A stretch of 64,000 nucleotides of DNA, from positions 1 through 64,000 of the forward strand of contig CALUKU010000002.1 in NCBI GenBank assembly GCA_944321295.1, read 5' to 3'. Each line of letters starts with the position of its first letter. Positions within the stretch are counted from its first letter, which is position 1. Of this stretch, positions 35,933 to 44,382 are shown piece after piece. This DNA comes from an uncultured Prevotella sp. (GTDB lineage Bacteria > Bacteroidota > Bacteroidia > Bacteroidales > Bacteroidaceae). A program made the translations under genes and the position numbers. The notes under the pieces were generated by a model that saw only the letters and a program-made list of their open reading frames with translations, did not search any database and was not told where the DNA came from.

Positions 35933-37762
35933 ATGACTAAAGAAGAAAACGAGAAACGGCTGGCCCGCCTAAAGGCCATCGTGAGCAACATGCCCGCCAA
36001 GCCCGGCAGCTACCAGTATTATGACGAGCACGGCACGATAATCTACGTGGGCAAGGCAAAGAACCTTAAGGCGCGCGTGTCGTCATACTTCCACAAGGAG
36101 GTGGACCGCTTCAAGACGAAAGTGCTTGTCAGCAAGATCCACGACATTACCTACACCGTGGTCAACACCGAGGAGGACGCCCTGCTCCTGGAGAACAGCC
36201 TCATAAAGAAATACCAGCCGCGCTACAACATCCTGCTGAAGGACGGCAAGACGTATCCCTCGATTTGCGTCACAAAGGAATACCTGCCGCGCATCTTCAA
36301 GACGCGCACGATCAACAAGCGCTGGGGCACTTACTACGGCCCTTACAGCCATATAGGCTCGATGTACGCCGTGCTCGAGCTTATCAAGAAGCTCTACCGC
36401 CCGCGCACGTGCCGCCAGCCCATCACCAAGGAGGGCATAGAGCAGGGCAAATACCGCCCCTGCCTGGAGTATCACATCCATAACTGCGGCGCGCCGTGCA
36501 TAGGCCGCCAGACGTATGAAGACTACCAGGAGTGCATCGCCCAGGCGCGCGAGATACTCAAGGGCAACACGCGCGACGTGCAGCGCCGCCTCTACGCGCA
36601 GATGCAGCGGCTGGCCGAGGAGATGCGCTTCGAGGAGGCCGAGGCCGTCAAGCAGCGCTACATGGCGCTCGAGGGCTTCTGCGCCAAGAGCGAGGTGGTG
36701 AGCCACACGATTACGGACGTCGACGTATTCAGCGTAACCGACGACGAGCGAACGGCCTTCGTCAACTACATGCACGTGACGAACGGCTCCATCAACCAGG
36801 CGCAGACGTTCGAAATGAAGAAGAAATTAGGCGAAACGGCGCTCGAGATACTGCAGCTCGCCATCCTGCAGATACGCGAACGGATGGGCAGCACGTCGCG
36901 CGAGGTAATCGTGCCGTTCCCCGTCGACATGGCCGTCGACGGCGTCACGTTCACCGTGCCGCAGCGGGGCGACAAGCGCACGCTGCTCGACCTCTCTGAA
37001 ATGAACGGCAAGCAGTACCGCTTCGACCGTCTTAAGCAGGCCGAAAAGCTCAATCCCGAGCAGAAGCAGGTGCGCCTGATGAAGGAAATACAGGACGCCC
37101 TGAAGCTGCCTAAAATGCCTTACCAAATCGAGATGTTCGACAACTCTAACATCTCGGGCACCGACGCCGTGGCGGCCTGCGTGGTGTTCAAGAAGATGAA
37201 ACCCAGCAAGAAGGACTACCGCAAGTACATCATAAAGACCGTAACGGGGCCTGACGACTACGCCTCGATGCAGGAGGTGGTGCGCCGCCGCTACTCGCGC
37301 ATGGTGGACGAAGGCCAGCCCCTGCCCGACCTTATCATAACCGACGGCGGACAGGGACAGATGAGCGTGGTGCGCAGCGTGGTCGAGGGCGAGCTTGGTC
37401 TTGACATTCCCATCGCCGGACTGGCTAAGGACGACCGCCACCGCACTAACGAACTGCTCTACGGCCAGCCGCCCGTCATCGTGGGGATGAAGACCGACAG
37501 CGAGCTGTTCCGCCTGCTGACGCACATGCAGGACGAGGTGCACCGCTTCGCCATAACCTTCCACCGCGACAAGCGCAGCAAGCATGCGCTGCACTCGGAG
37601 CTTGACGACATACGCGGCATAGGGCCCAAGACGAAGGACGCCCTGCTGCAGGCGCTTAAGTCGGTGAAGCGCATCAAAGAGGCTGACTTACAGCAACTTA
37701 CCGACGCCGTAGGGCCTTCGAAGGCCAAGATTGTATGGGAACACTTCAACACAGCCGATTGA
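35933..37762 (+). CDS. uvrC: Excinuclease ABC subunit C
   Basis: Dual-incision nuclease of nucleotide excision repair, 609 residues. The N-terminal GIY-YIG domain is seen as 'PGSYQYYDEHGTIIYVGKAKNLKARVSSYF' (about 22-52; G-x-Y-Q-Y and Y-V-G). The UvrB-interacting helix is near 'QRLAEEMRFEEAEAVKQRY' (about 225). The RNase H-like nuclease has 'EMFDNSNISGTDAVAACVVF' and 'DLIITDGGQGQMSV', and the end has a helix-hairpin-helix 'DDIRGIGPKTKDALLQAL'. All parts are intact. Confidence 0.97.
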   Translation: MTKEENEKRLARLKAIVSNMPAKPGSYQYYDEHGTIIYVGKAKNLKARVSSYFHKEVDRFKTKVLVSKIHDITYTVVNTEEDALLLENSLIKKYQPRYNILLKDGKTYPSICVTKEYLPRIFKTRTINKRWGTYYGPYSHIGSMYAVLELIKKLYRPRTCRQPITKEGIEQGKYRPCLEYHIHNCGAPCIGRQTYEDYQECIAQAREILKGNTRDVQRRLYAQMQRLAEEMRFEEAEAVKQRYMALEGFCAKSEVVSHTITDVDVFSVTDDERTAFVNYMHVTNGSINQAQTFEMKKKLGETALEILQLAILQIRERMGSTSREVIVPFPVDMAVDGVTFTVPQRGDKRTLLDLSEMNGKQYRFDRLKQAEKLNPEQKQVRLMKEIQDALKLPKMPYQIEMFDNSNISGTDAVAACVVFKKMKPSKKDYRKYIIKTVTGPDDYASMQEVVRRRYSRMVDEGQPLPDLIITDGGQGQMSVVRSVVEGELGLDIPIAGLAKDDRHRTNELLYGQPPVIVGMKTDSELFRLLTHMQDEVHRFAITFHRDKRSKHALHSELDDIRGIGPKTKDALLQALKSVKRIKEADLQQLTDAVGPSKAKIVWEHFNTAD

Positions 37763-37832
37763 ATTTAGCCTCTTTAACGGCGCAAATTTGCCGTTAAGGC
37801 CGAATATAATTACCTTTACAGATAAAAAACAG

Positions 37833-38285
37833 ATGAAGACAGTTATCCAGCGCGTAAGCCGCGCGTCAGTTACGATAGGCGGAGAGGTGAAGTCCGCCAT
37901 CGGCAAGGGTTACATGATACTGCTCGGAGTGGCCGAGGGCGACACCGAGGAGGACGTCGACTGGCTGGTGAAGAAGACCGCCTCGCTGCGCGTCTTCGAC
38001 GACGACGAGGGCGTGATGAACCTGCCCGTGACGGCTGTCGGCGGCGAGATACTCGTAGTAAGCCAGTTTACGCTGCTGGCGTCGTATAAGAAGGGCAACC
38101 GCCCCTCTTGGATACACGCCGCCCGCCACGAGGTTTCAATCCCGCTCTACGAGAGCTTCTGCGAGAAGCTCCGCCGCGCTACGGGCCTCAATGTGCTTAC
38201 GGGCGAGTTCGGCGCGGACATGAAGGTTGAGCTGATTAACGACGGCCCGGTGACAATCTGCATGGACACGAGGCACAAGGAGTAA
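37833..38285 (+). CDS. dtd: D-aminoacyl-tRNA deacylase
   Basis: Removes D-amino acids (and Gly from tRNA-Ala) mischarged on tRNA. It has 150 residues from ATG 37833. Signatures: 'MKTVIQRVSRASVTI' start, 'VVSQFTLLASYKKGNRPSW' (SQFT motif) and 'NDGPVTICMDT' (cross-subunit Gly-Pro motif). The upstream in-frame start at 37731 would overlap the uvrC coding sequence and adds unrelated residues. A TACCTTTA box with TTTG 20 bases earlier gives it its own promoter. Confidence 0.96.
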   Translation: MKTVIQRVSRASVTIGGEVKSAIGKGYMILLGVAEGDTEEDVDWLVKKTASLRVFDDDEGVMNLPVTAVGGEILVVSQFTLLASYKKGNRPSWIHAARHEVSIPLYESFCEKLRRATGLNVLTGEFGADMKVELINDGPVTICMDTRHKE

Positions 38286-38404
38286 AGCCCCCACCCGCCC
38301 TTCCCAAAGGGGAGGAAACCGACCGGCTAACCTTGCAGCATACATAAAACAATAATTTGCCTCCACCCCGTCACCTTCCCTCGGGGAGGCCGGGAAGGGG
38401 CTTA
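38284..38404. repeat. C/G-rich palindromic element (CCCTTCCCAAAGGGGAGG type)
   Basis: AAAGCCCCCACCCG and CCTTCCCAAAGGGGAGG near 38284-38320, then CTTCCCTCGGGGAGG and GGGAAGGGGCTT near 38375-38404, so the outside ends are complementary (AAGCCCC / GGGGCTT). It is a noncoding relative of the palindromes inserted in leuS. Confidence 0.6.
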
Positions 38405-38417
38405 AAACTATCAGACA

Positions 38418-38762
38418 ATGGACGGCGAAATAACCATCAAAGAGGCGCAACAGCTTGTAGACCAATGGATTAGGCAATACGGCGTGCGCTACTTCAGCGA
38501 ACTTACCAACATGGCCTGCCTCGCCGAGGAGGTGGGCGAGCTGGCCCGCGTCATCGCCCGCAAGTACGGCGACCAGAGCTTCAAGCAGGGCGAGCCGCAA
38601 GACCCGGCCGACGAGATGGCCGACGTGCTGTGGGTGCTGCTCTGCCTGGCCAACCAGACGGGCACTGACCTGACGGAGGCGCTCAAGAGGAACATAGAGA
38701 AGAAGACTAAGCGCGACGCCTTACGGCATGTCGCGAATGAAAAATTAAAAAATAACAATTAA
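38418..38762 (+). CDS. MazG-like nucleotide pyrophosphohydrolase
   Basis: Small all-alpha NTP pyrophosphatase, 114 residues. Metal-binding motifs are 'LAEEVGELARVIARKY' (E-E-x-x-E) and 'DEMADVLWVLLCLANQTG' (E-x-x-D). The lysine-rich tail ends in the AAAAATTAAAAAATAAC repeat-like sequence. It likely clears abnormal (d)NTPs. It lies between dtd and deoC. Confidence 0.88.
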   Translation: MDGEITIKEAQQLVDQWIRQYGVRYFSELTNMACLAEEVGELARVIARKYGDQSFKQGEPQDPADEMADVLWVLLCLANQTGTDLTEALKRNIEKKTKRDALRHVANEKLKNNN

Positions 38763-38775
38763 ACAACTTGGATAT

Positions 38776-39729
38776 ATGGCAACAGAAAACGACAAGAAGG
38801 CCTGCGGATGCGGGCACGAGCACAAGCACGAGGCTGATTTCCCGAAGATGAGCAAGTATGACGAGGCGCTCGCCAAGTATGATACCGACCTTGACGACGC
38901 GGCCGTGCGCGAGGCCGTAAGGCAGCTGATAGCCGAGAAGGTGCACGAGAACGACACGCCGGAGGTGAAGCGCTTCCTCTTCGGCAGCATTGAGCTGACG
39001 TCGCTCAAGACGACGGACAGCGACGAGTCGATACTGGCCTTCACGGAGCGCGTCAACCAATTTGACGCCACTTACCCCGCCCTGCCCCACGTGGCGACGG
39101 TCTGCGTCTATCCATGTTTCGCGCGGACGGTGGCCGAGTCGCTCGAGGTGGACGGCGTTGAGATAGCCTGCGTGTCGGGCAGTTTCCCCTCGTCGCAGGC
39201 GCTGATAGAAGTGAAGGTGGCCGAAACGGCGCTCGCCGTGAAGGACGGCGCCACGGAGATTGACATCGTAATGCCCGTGGGCAAGTTCCTCAGCGGCGAC
39301 TACGAGGGCCTGTGCGACGACATAGCCGAGCTGAAGCAGGCCTGCGGCGACGCGCCGATGAAGGTAATCCTCGAGACGGGCTGCCTCAAGACGGCCTCTA
39401 ACATCAAGAAGGCGTCGATACTGGCGATGTACGCCGGGGCCGACTACATCAAGACGTCTACGGGCAAGCTCGAGCCGGCCGCTACGCCCGAGGCGGCCTA
39501 CGTGATGTGCCAGGCCATCAAGGAATACTATGAAGAAACGGGCATACAGATAGGTTTTAAGCCCGCTGGCGGCCTTAACTCGGTCATGGACGCACTAATC
39601 TACTACACGATAGTAAAAGAGGTCCTGGGCGAAAAATGGCTCACCAACAAGTGGCTGCGCCTCGGCACCAGCCGACTGGCCAACATGCTGCTTAGCGAGA
39701 TTGTGGGCGAGGAAACCAAATTCTTCTGA
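38776..39729 (+). CDS. deoC: Deoxyribose-phosphate aldolase
   Basis: Cleaves 2-deoxyribose-5-phosphate to glyceraldehyde-3-phosphate and acetaldehyde in deoxynucleoside use. It has 317 residues, about 50-90 longer than short DeoC forms; the extra N-terminus starts with a Cys/His cluster ('CGCGHEHKHE') that might bind metal. The Schiff-base lysine lies in 'ADYIKTSTGKLEPAATP' (about 230-236), and other active-site residues are in 'EIDIVMPVGKFLSGD' and 'GFKPAGGLNS'. Confidence 0.94.
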   Translation: MATENDKKACGCGHEHKHEADFPKMSKYDEALAKYDTDLDDAAVREAVRQLIAEKVHENDTPEVKRFLFGSIELTSLKTTDSDESILAFTERVNQFDATYPALPHVATVCVYPCFARTVAESLEVDGVEIACVSGSFPSSQALIEVKVAETALAVKDGATEIDIVMPVGKFLSGDYEGLCDDIAELKQACGDAPMKVILETGCLKTASNIKKASILAMYAGADYIKTSTGKLEPAATPEAAYVMCQAIKEYYEETGIQIGFKPAGGLNSVMDALIYYTIVKEVLGEKWLTNKWLRLGTSRLANMLLSEIVGEETKFF

Positions 39730-39734
39730 AATTA

Positions 39735-40035
39735 GGGCGATAAGGCTGACGGGAGGATGAGCATGGGAGGGCCCGATAGGCCTAAATAGGAATATAGGCC
39801 CAATGAGCCTAATAAGCCGGATACGCCGCGGATGGCAGCAGCTTGGGCGCATTTGGCCTATTAGGCTCATTGGGCTTATTTCCCATTAAGCTTATTAGGC
39901 TCATCGGGCTTATCTCCAGCAAGCCTCTTCAGGCTTACCTTTCGGCGGCCGGTTTGCCGCCTATCGTAACGCAAAACGCCGCCTTCTGCGATGCAGGGGG
40001 CGGCGTTTTGCAACTTATTGGTTGTCAGATGGTTA
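39735..40035. repeat. AGCCTAATAAGCC word repeats and GC-rich repeat copy g
   Basis: 39735-39915: many words of the type CCAATGAGCCTAATAAGCC with inverted TTAGGCTCATTGGGC. 39945-40035: AAAACGCCGCCTTCTGCG paired with GGGGGCGGCGTTTTGC, followed by AACTTATTGGTTGTCAG, the same tail as copies c and d. No gene in 39730-40042. It lies between the convergent deoC and prenyl synthase genes. Confidence 0.65.
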
Positions 40036-40042
40036 TAAAGCT

Positions 40043-41023
40043 TCAGCTGTTGCGCTTCACGACGAAGTCGAGATATGCCGTGAGGCTCTTCTTAAGGGCT
40101 GGGTCGCCCACCTCGGTCCTGATGAAGGCCATGGCCTCGGCGTGCATCTCGTCCATGCGGCGGCAGGCGTAGTCAATGCCGCCGCGCTCCTTCGTGAAGG
40201 CCACCAGGCGGGCTATCTCGTCGCGCGTCACGGTGCCCTGCTTCACCTTCCGGGCCAGCGCGGTCATGCCGGCGTCGGCCGTGGAGTTGAGGGCGTAGAT
40301 GGCGGGCAGGGTGAGCTTGCCCTCGGCCATGTCGTTGCCGGTGGGCTTGCCTATCTCGGGCGAGTCGTAATAGTCGAAGATGTCGTCGCGTATCTGGAAT
40401 ATCATGCCCAGCGTGCGGCCGAAGCGCTTGGCCTCGCCCACCCTCTCCTCGGTCATTCCGGCCGATATTGCGCCGATGGCGCAGCAGGCCTCGAAGAGGG
40501 CGGCCGTCTTGCGGCTGATTATCTGGTAGTAGGTCTGCTCCGATATCTCCTCGTCGCCTATGCTGGTGAGCTGCAGTATCTCGCCGTCGGATAGCGTTCG
40601 GCCGAGCTCGGCCAGATACCTTACTATCAGCTCGTTGTGGGTTATCGAGACGTGCAGCAGGGCCGTCGAGAGGATGTAGTCGCCCACGAGCACGGCCACC
40701 TTGTTGTCATACACGGCGTTGACCGAGGCCTGTCCGCGGCGCTCGCGGCTCTCGTCAACCACGTCGTCGTGTACGAGCGAGGCCGTGTGGAGCAGCTCCA
40801 GGCCGACCGCGGCGTGCAGCGTGGCGTCGGTCACGCGGCCGTAGTTCTTGGCCATGAGCATGATGAGCATGGGGCGCATGCGCTTGCCGGCGCGCTGGCG
40901 TATGCGCGCGAAAATCTCCTCCTGCAGCCGTCCGTCGTGGGTCAGCGAAGAGTTGAACAGGCGTATGAATTGCTCCAGCTCGCCTTCAATTGGCGCTTTG
41001 ATAAGAGGTAAATAGTCAGTCAT
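40043..41023 (-). CDS. Long-chain polyprenyl diphosphate synthase
   Basis: Trans-prenyltransferase that extends allylic diphosphates with IPP to make the quinone side chain, 326 residues from ATG 41023. Both aspartate-rich motifs are present: 'LVHDDVVDESRERRG' (first, DDxxD) and 'FQIRDDIFDYYDSPEIGKPTGND' (second). Small residues before the first motif ('LLHTASLVHDD') suggest a long product, such as octaprenyl or longer; the menaquinone side chain is likely. Divergent from polA, with overlapping promoters in 41024-41108 (TACTTTTG on minus, TAACTTTA on plus). Confidence 0.92.
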   Translation of the reverse strand: MTDYLPLIKAPIEGELEQFIRLFNSSLTHDGRLQEEIFARIRQRAGKRMRPMLIMLMAKNYGRVTDATLHAAVGLELLHTASLVHDDVVDESRERRGQASVNAVYDNKVAVLVGDYILSTALLHVSITHNELIVRYLAELGRTLSDGEILQLTSIGDEEISEQTYYQIISRKTAALFEACCAIGAISAGMTEERVGEAKRFGRTLGMIFQIRDDIFDYYDSPEIGKPTGNDMAEGKLTLPAIYALNSTADAGMTALARKVKQGTVTRDEIARLVAFTKERGGIDYACRRMDEMHAEAMAFIRTEVGDPALKKSLTAYLDFVVKRNS

Positions 41024-41108
41024 GCTACGAAATTTGTTACAAAAGTAATTATTTTCTCCGATTATTAGCAAAAATTCAGTAACTTTACACGTAAAAACCG
41101 ACAAAAAG

Positions 41109-43874
41109 ATGGACAAGCTTTTCCTTTTTGACGCTTACGCCCTGATATACAGGGCGTATTACGCGTTCATCAAGAACCCGAGGATAAACTCGAAGGGCAT
41201 GAACACGTCGGCCGTGCTGGGCTTCTGCAACACGCTGCACGAGGTGCTCACGAAGGAGCGCCCGACGTATCTGGGCGTGGCTTTCGACCCCCACGGCCCC
41301 ACCTTCCGCAGCGAGGCCTACGCCCAGTATAAGGCCCAGCGCGAGGAAACGCCCGAGGACATACGCCGCTCGGTGCCCGTAATAAAAGAGGTGCTGGCGG
41401 CCATGCGCATACCCGTTATCGAGGCCGAGGGCTTCGAGGCCGACGACGTGATAGGCACCCTGGCCAGGCAGGCCGACCGCGAGGGACTCAAGACATACAT
41501 GCTGACGCCCGACAAGGACTACGGCCAGCTGGTGGGCGGCAACGTGGTGATGTACCGCCCGCGCCACGGCGGGGGCTACGAAACGCTCGACGCCGACGGC
41601 GTGTGCCGAAAATACGGCATTTCATCGACGTCGCAGGTGGTCGACATGCTCGGCCTCATGGGCGACGCGGCCGACAACATACCGGGCTGTCCGGGCGTCG
41701 GCGAGAAGACGGCCGTCAAGCTGCTGCTGCAGTTCGGCTCCGTTGACGCCCTGCTCGAGCGCACCGCCGAGCTGAAGGGCGCGCTCAAGAAGAAGGTTGA
41801 GGAGAACAAGGAGCAGATACGCTTCTCGAAGTTCCTCGCCACCATACGCACCGACGCGCCCGTCAGCCTCGACCTCGACGCCCTGCGGGTGACCGAGCCT
41901 GACGCCGACGCCCTGCGCAAAATATTCGCCGAACTGGAGTTTAAGACCCTCTCGGACAGGTTTATTAACAAAATTGAAAACTTCAAAAATAAAGCTAATC
42001 AGCAACTCGATTTATTCGCCGTAAACACGGACGAAGAGGCGGGCGACGCCGAAAAATCCGCTCTCAAGACGTTAAACGACACGCCGCATGCGTATCATCT
42101 CGTTGACAAAGAGGAAGATATGCTCAAAATCCGTGACTTTTTCATGACAAAAAGTTTTTTAAGTCTGGACACGGAAACGACTTCGACCGACGCAATCGAC
42201 GCCGAACTGGTGGGTTTGAGCTTCTCGGTCGAGGAAAACGAGGCTTACTACGTGCCCGTTCCCGCCGAACGTAAAGAAGCCGAAAAGATTGTTAATATTT
42301 TCAAACCGGTGTACGAATGTGCCGAAATCCTTAAAATCGGACAGAACATAAAGTACGACCTCGAGGTGCTGGCCGCCTACGGCGTGGAGCTGGCGGGCGG
42401 GATGTTCGACACGATGATAGCCCACTACCTGCTGCAACCCGAGCTGCGCCACAACATGGACTACATGGCCGAGGTGTATCTCGGCTACAGGACGATACAC
42501 ATAGACGAGCTGATAGGGCCGAAGGGGAAGAACCAGCGCTCGATGCGCGAGCTGAAGCCCGAGGAGGTGTACGAGTATGCCGCCGAGGACGCCGACGTCA
42601 CCCTGCGGCTGAAGAACCTGCTGGAGCCGCGGCTGAGGGAGGCCGGCGTGTGGCAGCTGTTCAGCGAAGTGGAAATGCCCTTGGTGCGCGTGCTGGCCTC
42701 GATGGAGCTTAGCGGCGTGCGCCTCGACACGGCCTCGCTCAAGGAAACGTCGCAGATACTGACGCAGCGCATGACTGACATAGAGCAGGACATATACCGC
42801 CTGGCGGGCGAGGAGTTCAACATTGCCTCGCCGCGGCAGGTGGGCGAAATCCTGTTCGGCAAGATGAAGATAGTGGAGAAGCCGAAGAAGACCAAGACGG
42901 GGCAGTATGTAACGTCGGAAGAGGTGCTCCAGCAGTTGCGCGGAAAGAGCGAAATAGTGGGCAAAATACTGGAGCACAGGGGCTTGAAGAAGCTCCTCGG
43001 CACCTACGTCGACGCCCTGCCGAAGCTCGTAAACCCGAGGACGGGGCACATACACACGTCGTTCAACCAGACGGTCACGGCCACGGGACGCCTCTCGTCG
43101 TCAGACCCCAACCTGCAGAACATACCCGTGCGCGGCGAGGACGGCAAGGAGATACGCAAGGCTTTCGTGCCCGAGGAGGGCTGCCTGTTCTTCTCGGCCG
43201 ACTACTCTCAAATAGAGCTGCGCGTCATGGCCCACCTGAGCGGCGACGAGAACATGCGCGAGGCCTTCCGCGAGGGGCATGACATCCACGCCGCCACGGC
43301 CGCCAAGATATACCACGAAACCATCGACACCGTCACGCGCGACCAGCGCACCAAGGCCAAGAGGGCAAACTTCGGCATAATATACGGCATAACCGTGTTC
43401 GGCCTGGCCGAGCGCCTTGACATCAGCCGCAAGGAGGCGACGGAGCTGATCGACGGCTACTTCGCCACCTTCCCCCGCGTGGCCGACTACATGGAGCAGG
43501 CAAAGGCCGCGGCGAGGGAGAAGGGCTACGCCGAGACGCTGATGCACCGCCGCCGCTACCTGCCCGACATAACGTCGCACAACGCCACCGTGCGCGGCTT
43601 CGCCGAGCGCAACGCCATCAACGCCCCCATACAGGGCACGGCCGCCGACATAATAAAGATAGCCATGGTGCGCATCTACGAGCGCTTCCGCCACGAAGGC
43701 CTGCGCTCTAAGATGATACTACAGGTGCACGACGAACTTAACTTCAGCGTCTACCCCGACGAGAAGGAGCGCGTGGAACAAATCGTTTTGGAAGAAATGC
43801 AGAACGCCTACCCCTTGGACGTTCCACTAACCGCCGACTGCGGATGGGGCGCCAACTGGCTGGAGGCACACTGA
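41109..43874 (+). CDS. polA: DNA polymerase I
   Basis: Gap-filling polymerase for Okazaki-fragment maturation and excision repair, 921 residues with three domains. 5'-nuclease: 'LFLFDAYALIYRAYYAF' to 'GDAADNIPGCPGVGEKTAVKLL' (about 1-290). 3'-5' exonuclease: 'FLSLDTETTSTDAIDAELVGLSF' (the DxE metal pair), 'LKIGQNIKYDLEVL' and a later Y-x-x-x-D ('YEYAAEDADVTL'), so proofreading is probably active. Polymerase: 'FSADYSQIELRVMAHLSGD' (motif A), 'RAKANFGIIYG'-type motif B seen as 'TKAKRANFGIIYGITVFGL', and 'LQVHDELNF' (motif C). The linker at 41940-42360 is distinctly AT-richer than the rest. Confidence 0.97.
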   Translation: MDKLFLFDAYALIYRAYYAFIKNPRINSKGMNTSAVLGFCNTLHEVLTKERPTYLGVAFDPHGPTFRSEAYAQYKAQREETPEDIRRSVPVIKEVLAAMRIPVIEAEGFEADDVIGTLARQADREGLKTYMLTPDKDYGQLVGGNVVMYRPRHGGGYETLDADGVCRKYGISSTSQVVDMLGLMGDAADNIPGCPGVGEKTAVKLLLQFGSVDALLERTAELKGALKKKVEENKEQIRFSKFLATIRTDAPVSLDLDALRVTEPDADALRKIFAELEFKTLSDRFINKIENFKNKANQQLDLFAVNTDEEAGDAEKSALKTLNDTPHAYHLVDKEEDMLKIRDFFMTKSFLSLDTETTSTDAIDAELVGLSFSVEENEAYYVPVPAERKEAEKIVNIFKPVYECAEILKIGQNIKYDLEVLAAYGVELAGGMFDTMIAHYLLQPELRHNMDYMAEVYLGYRTIHIDELIGPKGKNQRSMRELKPEEVYEYAAEDADVTLRLKNLLEPRLREAGVWQLFSEVEMPLVRVLASMELSGVRLDTASLKETSQILTQRMTDIEQDIYRLAGEEFNIASPRQVGEILFGKMKIVEKPKKTKTGQYVTSEEVLQQLRGKSEIVGKILEHRGLKKLLGTYVDALPKLVNPRTGHIHTSFNQTVTATGRLSSSDPNLQNIPVRGEDGKEIRKAFVPEEGCLFFSADYSQIELRVMAHLSGDENMREAFREGHDIHAATAAKIYHETIDTVTRDQRTKAKRANFGIIYGITVFGLAERLDISRKEATELIDGYFATFPRVADYMEQAKAAAREKGYAETLMHRRRYLPDITSHNATVRGFAERNAINAPIQGTAADIIKIAMVRIYERFRHEGLRSKMILQVHDELNFSVYPDEKERVEQIVLEEMQNAYPLDVPLTADCGWGANWLEAH

Positions 43875-43879
43875 TTTCA

Positions 43880-44275
43880 AATTAAAAATTAACAATGAAA
43901 AATTAAAAATCCACGGCTTTTTAAGGGAAAAGTGAAAAGCGAAAAGTGAAAAATCCAATTCCCTTTAAATGAAAAATGAATAACGAAAAGTGAATAATAC
44001 ATTTCCTTTTTCCTATTAGGGCAATCAGGCTCATCAGGCTAATTCGGCCCATCAGCCCTCGCTACCCTACCCTATAATCATGCCTAAGGCCGCATACCGC
44101 ACCGCAATATGCGGCCTTAGGCGTTATCAAAAACCATCTTTCGCAAGCCCGAAAACCGCCTCATGCAACTACTTGAATTATAATCAATTACCACACCATT
44201 GTACACTACCCAAAAGAGTATTGGATTTTTCACTTTTCACTTTTCACTTTTCACTTAAAATTTCCTATCTTTAGA
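43880..44275. repeat. Mixed word-repeat gap (AAAAGTGAAAAGCG, AGGCTCATCAGGC, GC-rich copy h)
   Basis: In order: AAATTAAAAATTAACAATG words (43880-43910); AAAAGTGAAAAGCG words (43925-43995), whose inverted CACTTTTCACTTTTCAC copies come at 44228-44258; AATCAGGCTCATCAGGC words (44020-44060); and a GGCCGCAT / ATGCGGCC hairpin (44083-44130). No gene in 43875-44382. Confidence 0.6.
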
Positions 44276-44277
44276 TA

Positions 44278-44361
44278 AGATAAGCTGCGCCTCGGCAATA
44301 AAAATAAAAGTTCGTTTCACTCCCTTTTATTTTGTATTGCGCTCGACTTGCATTATCTTTG
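44278..44361 (+). promoter_or_regulatory. Promoter-carrying hairpin repeat, copy 2
   Basis: AAGCTGCGCCTCGG, then hairpin arms GCAATAAAAATAAAAG (44295-44310) and CTTTTATTTTGTATTGC (44324-44340) around the loop TTCGTTTCACTCC. TTTTG (44330-44334), 19 bases, TATCTTTG (44354-44361) forms the promoter of the AAA gene. The stem differs from copy 1, but both arms changed together. Confidence 0.82.
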
Positions 44362-44382
44362 CAAAAGACAAACACGACGGAT

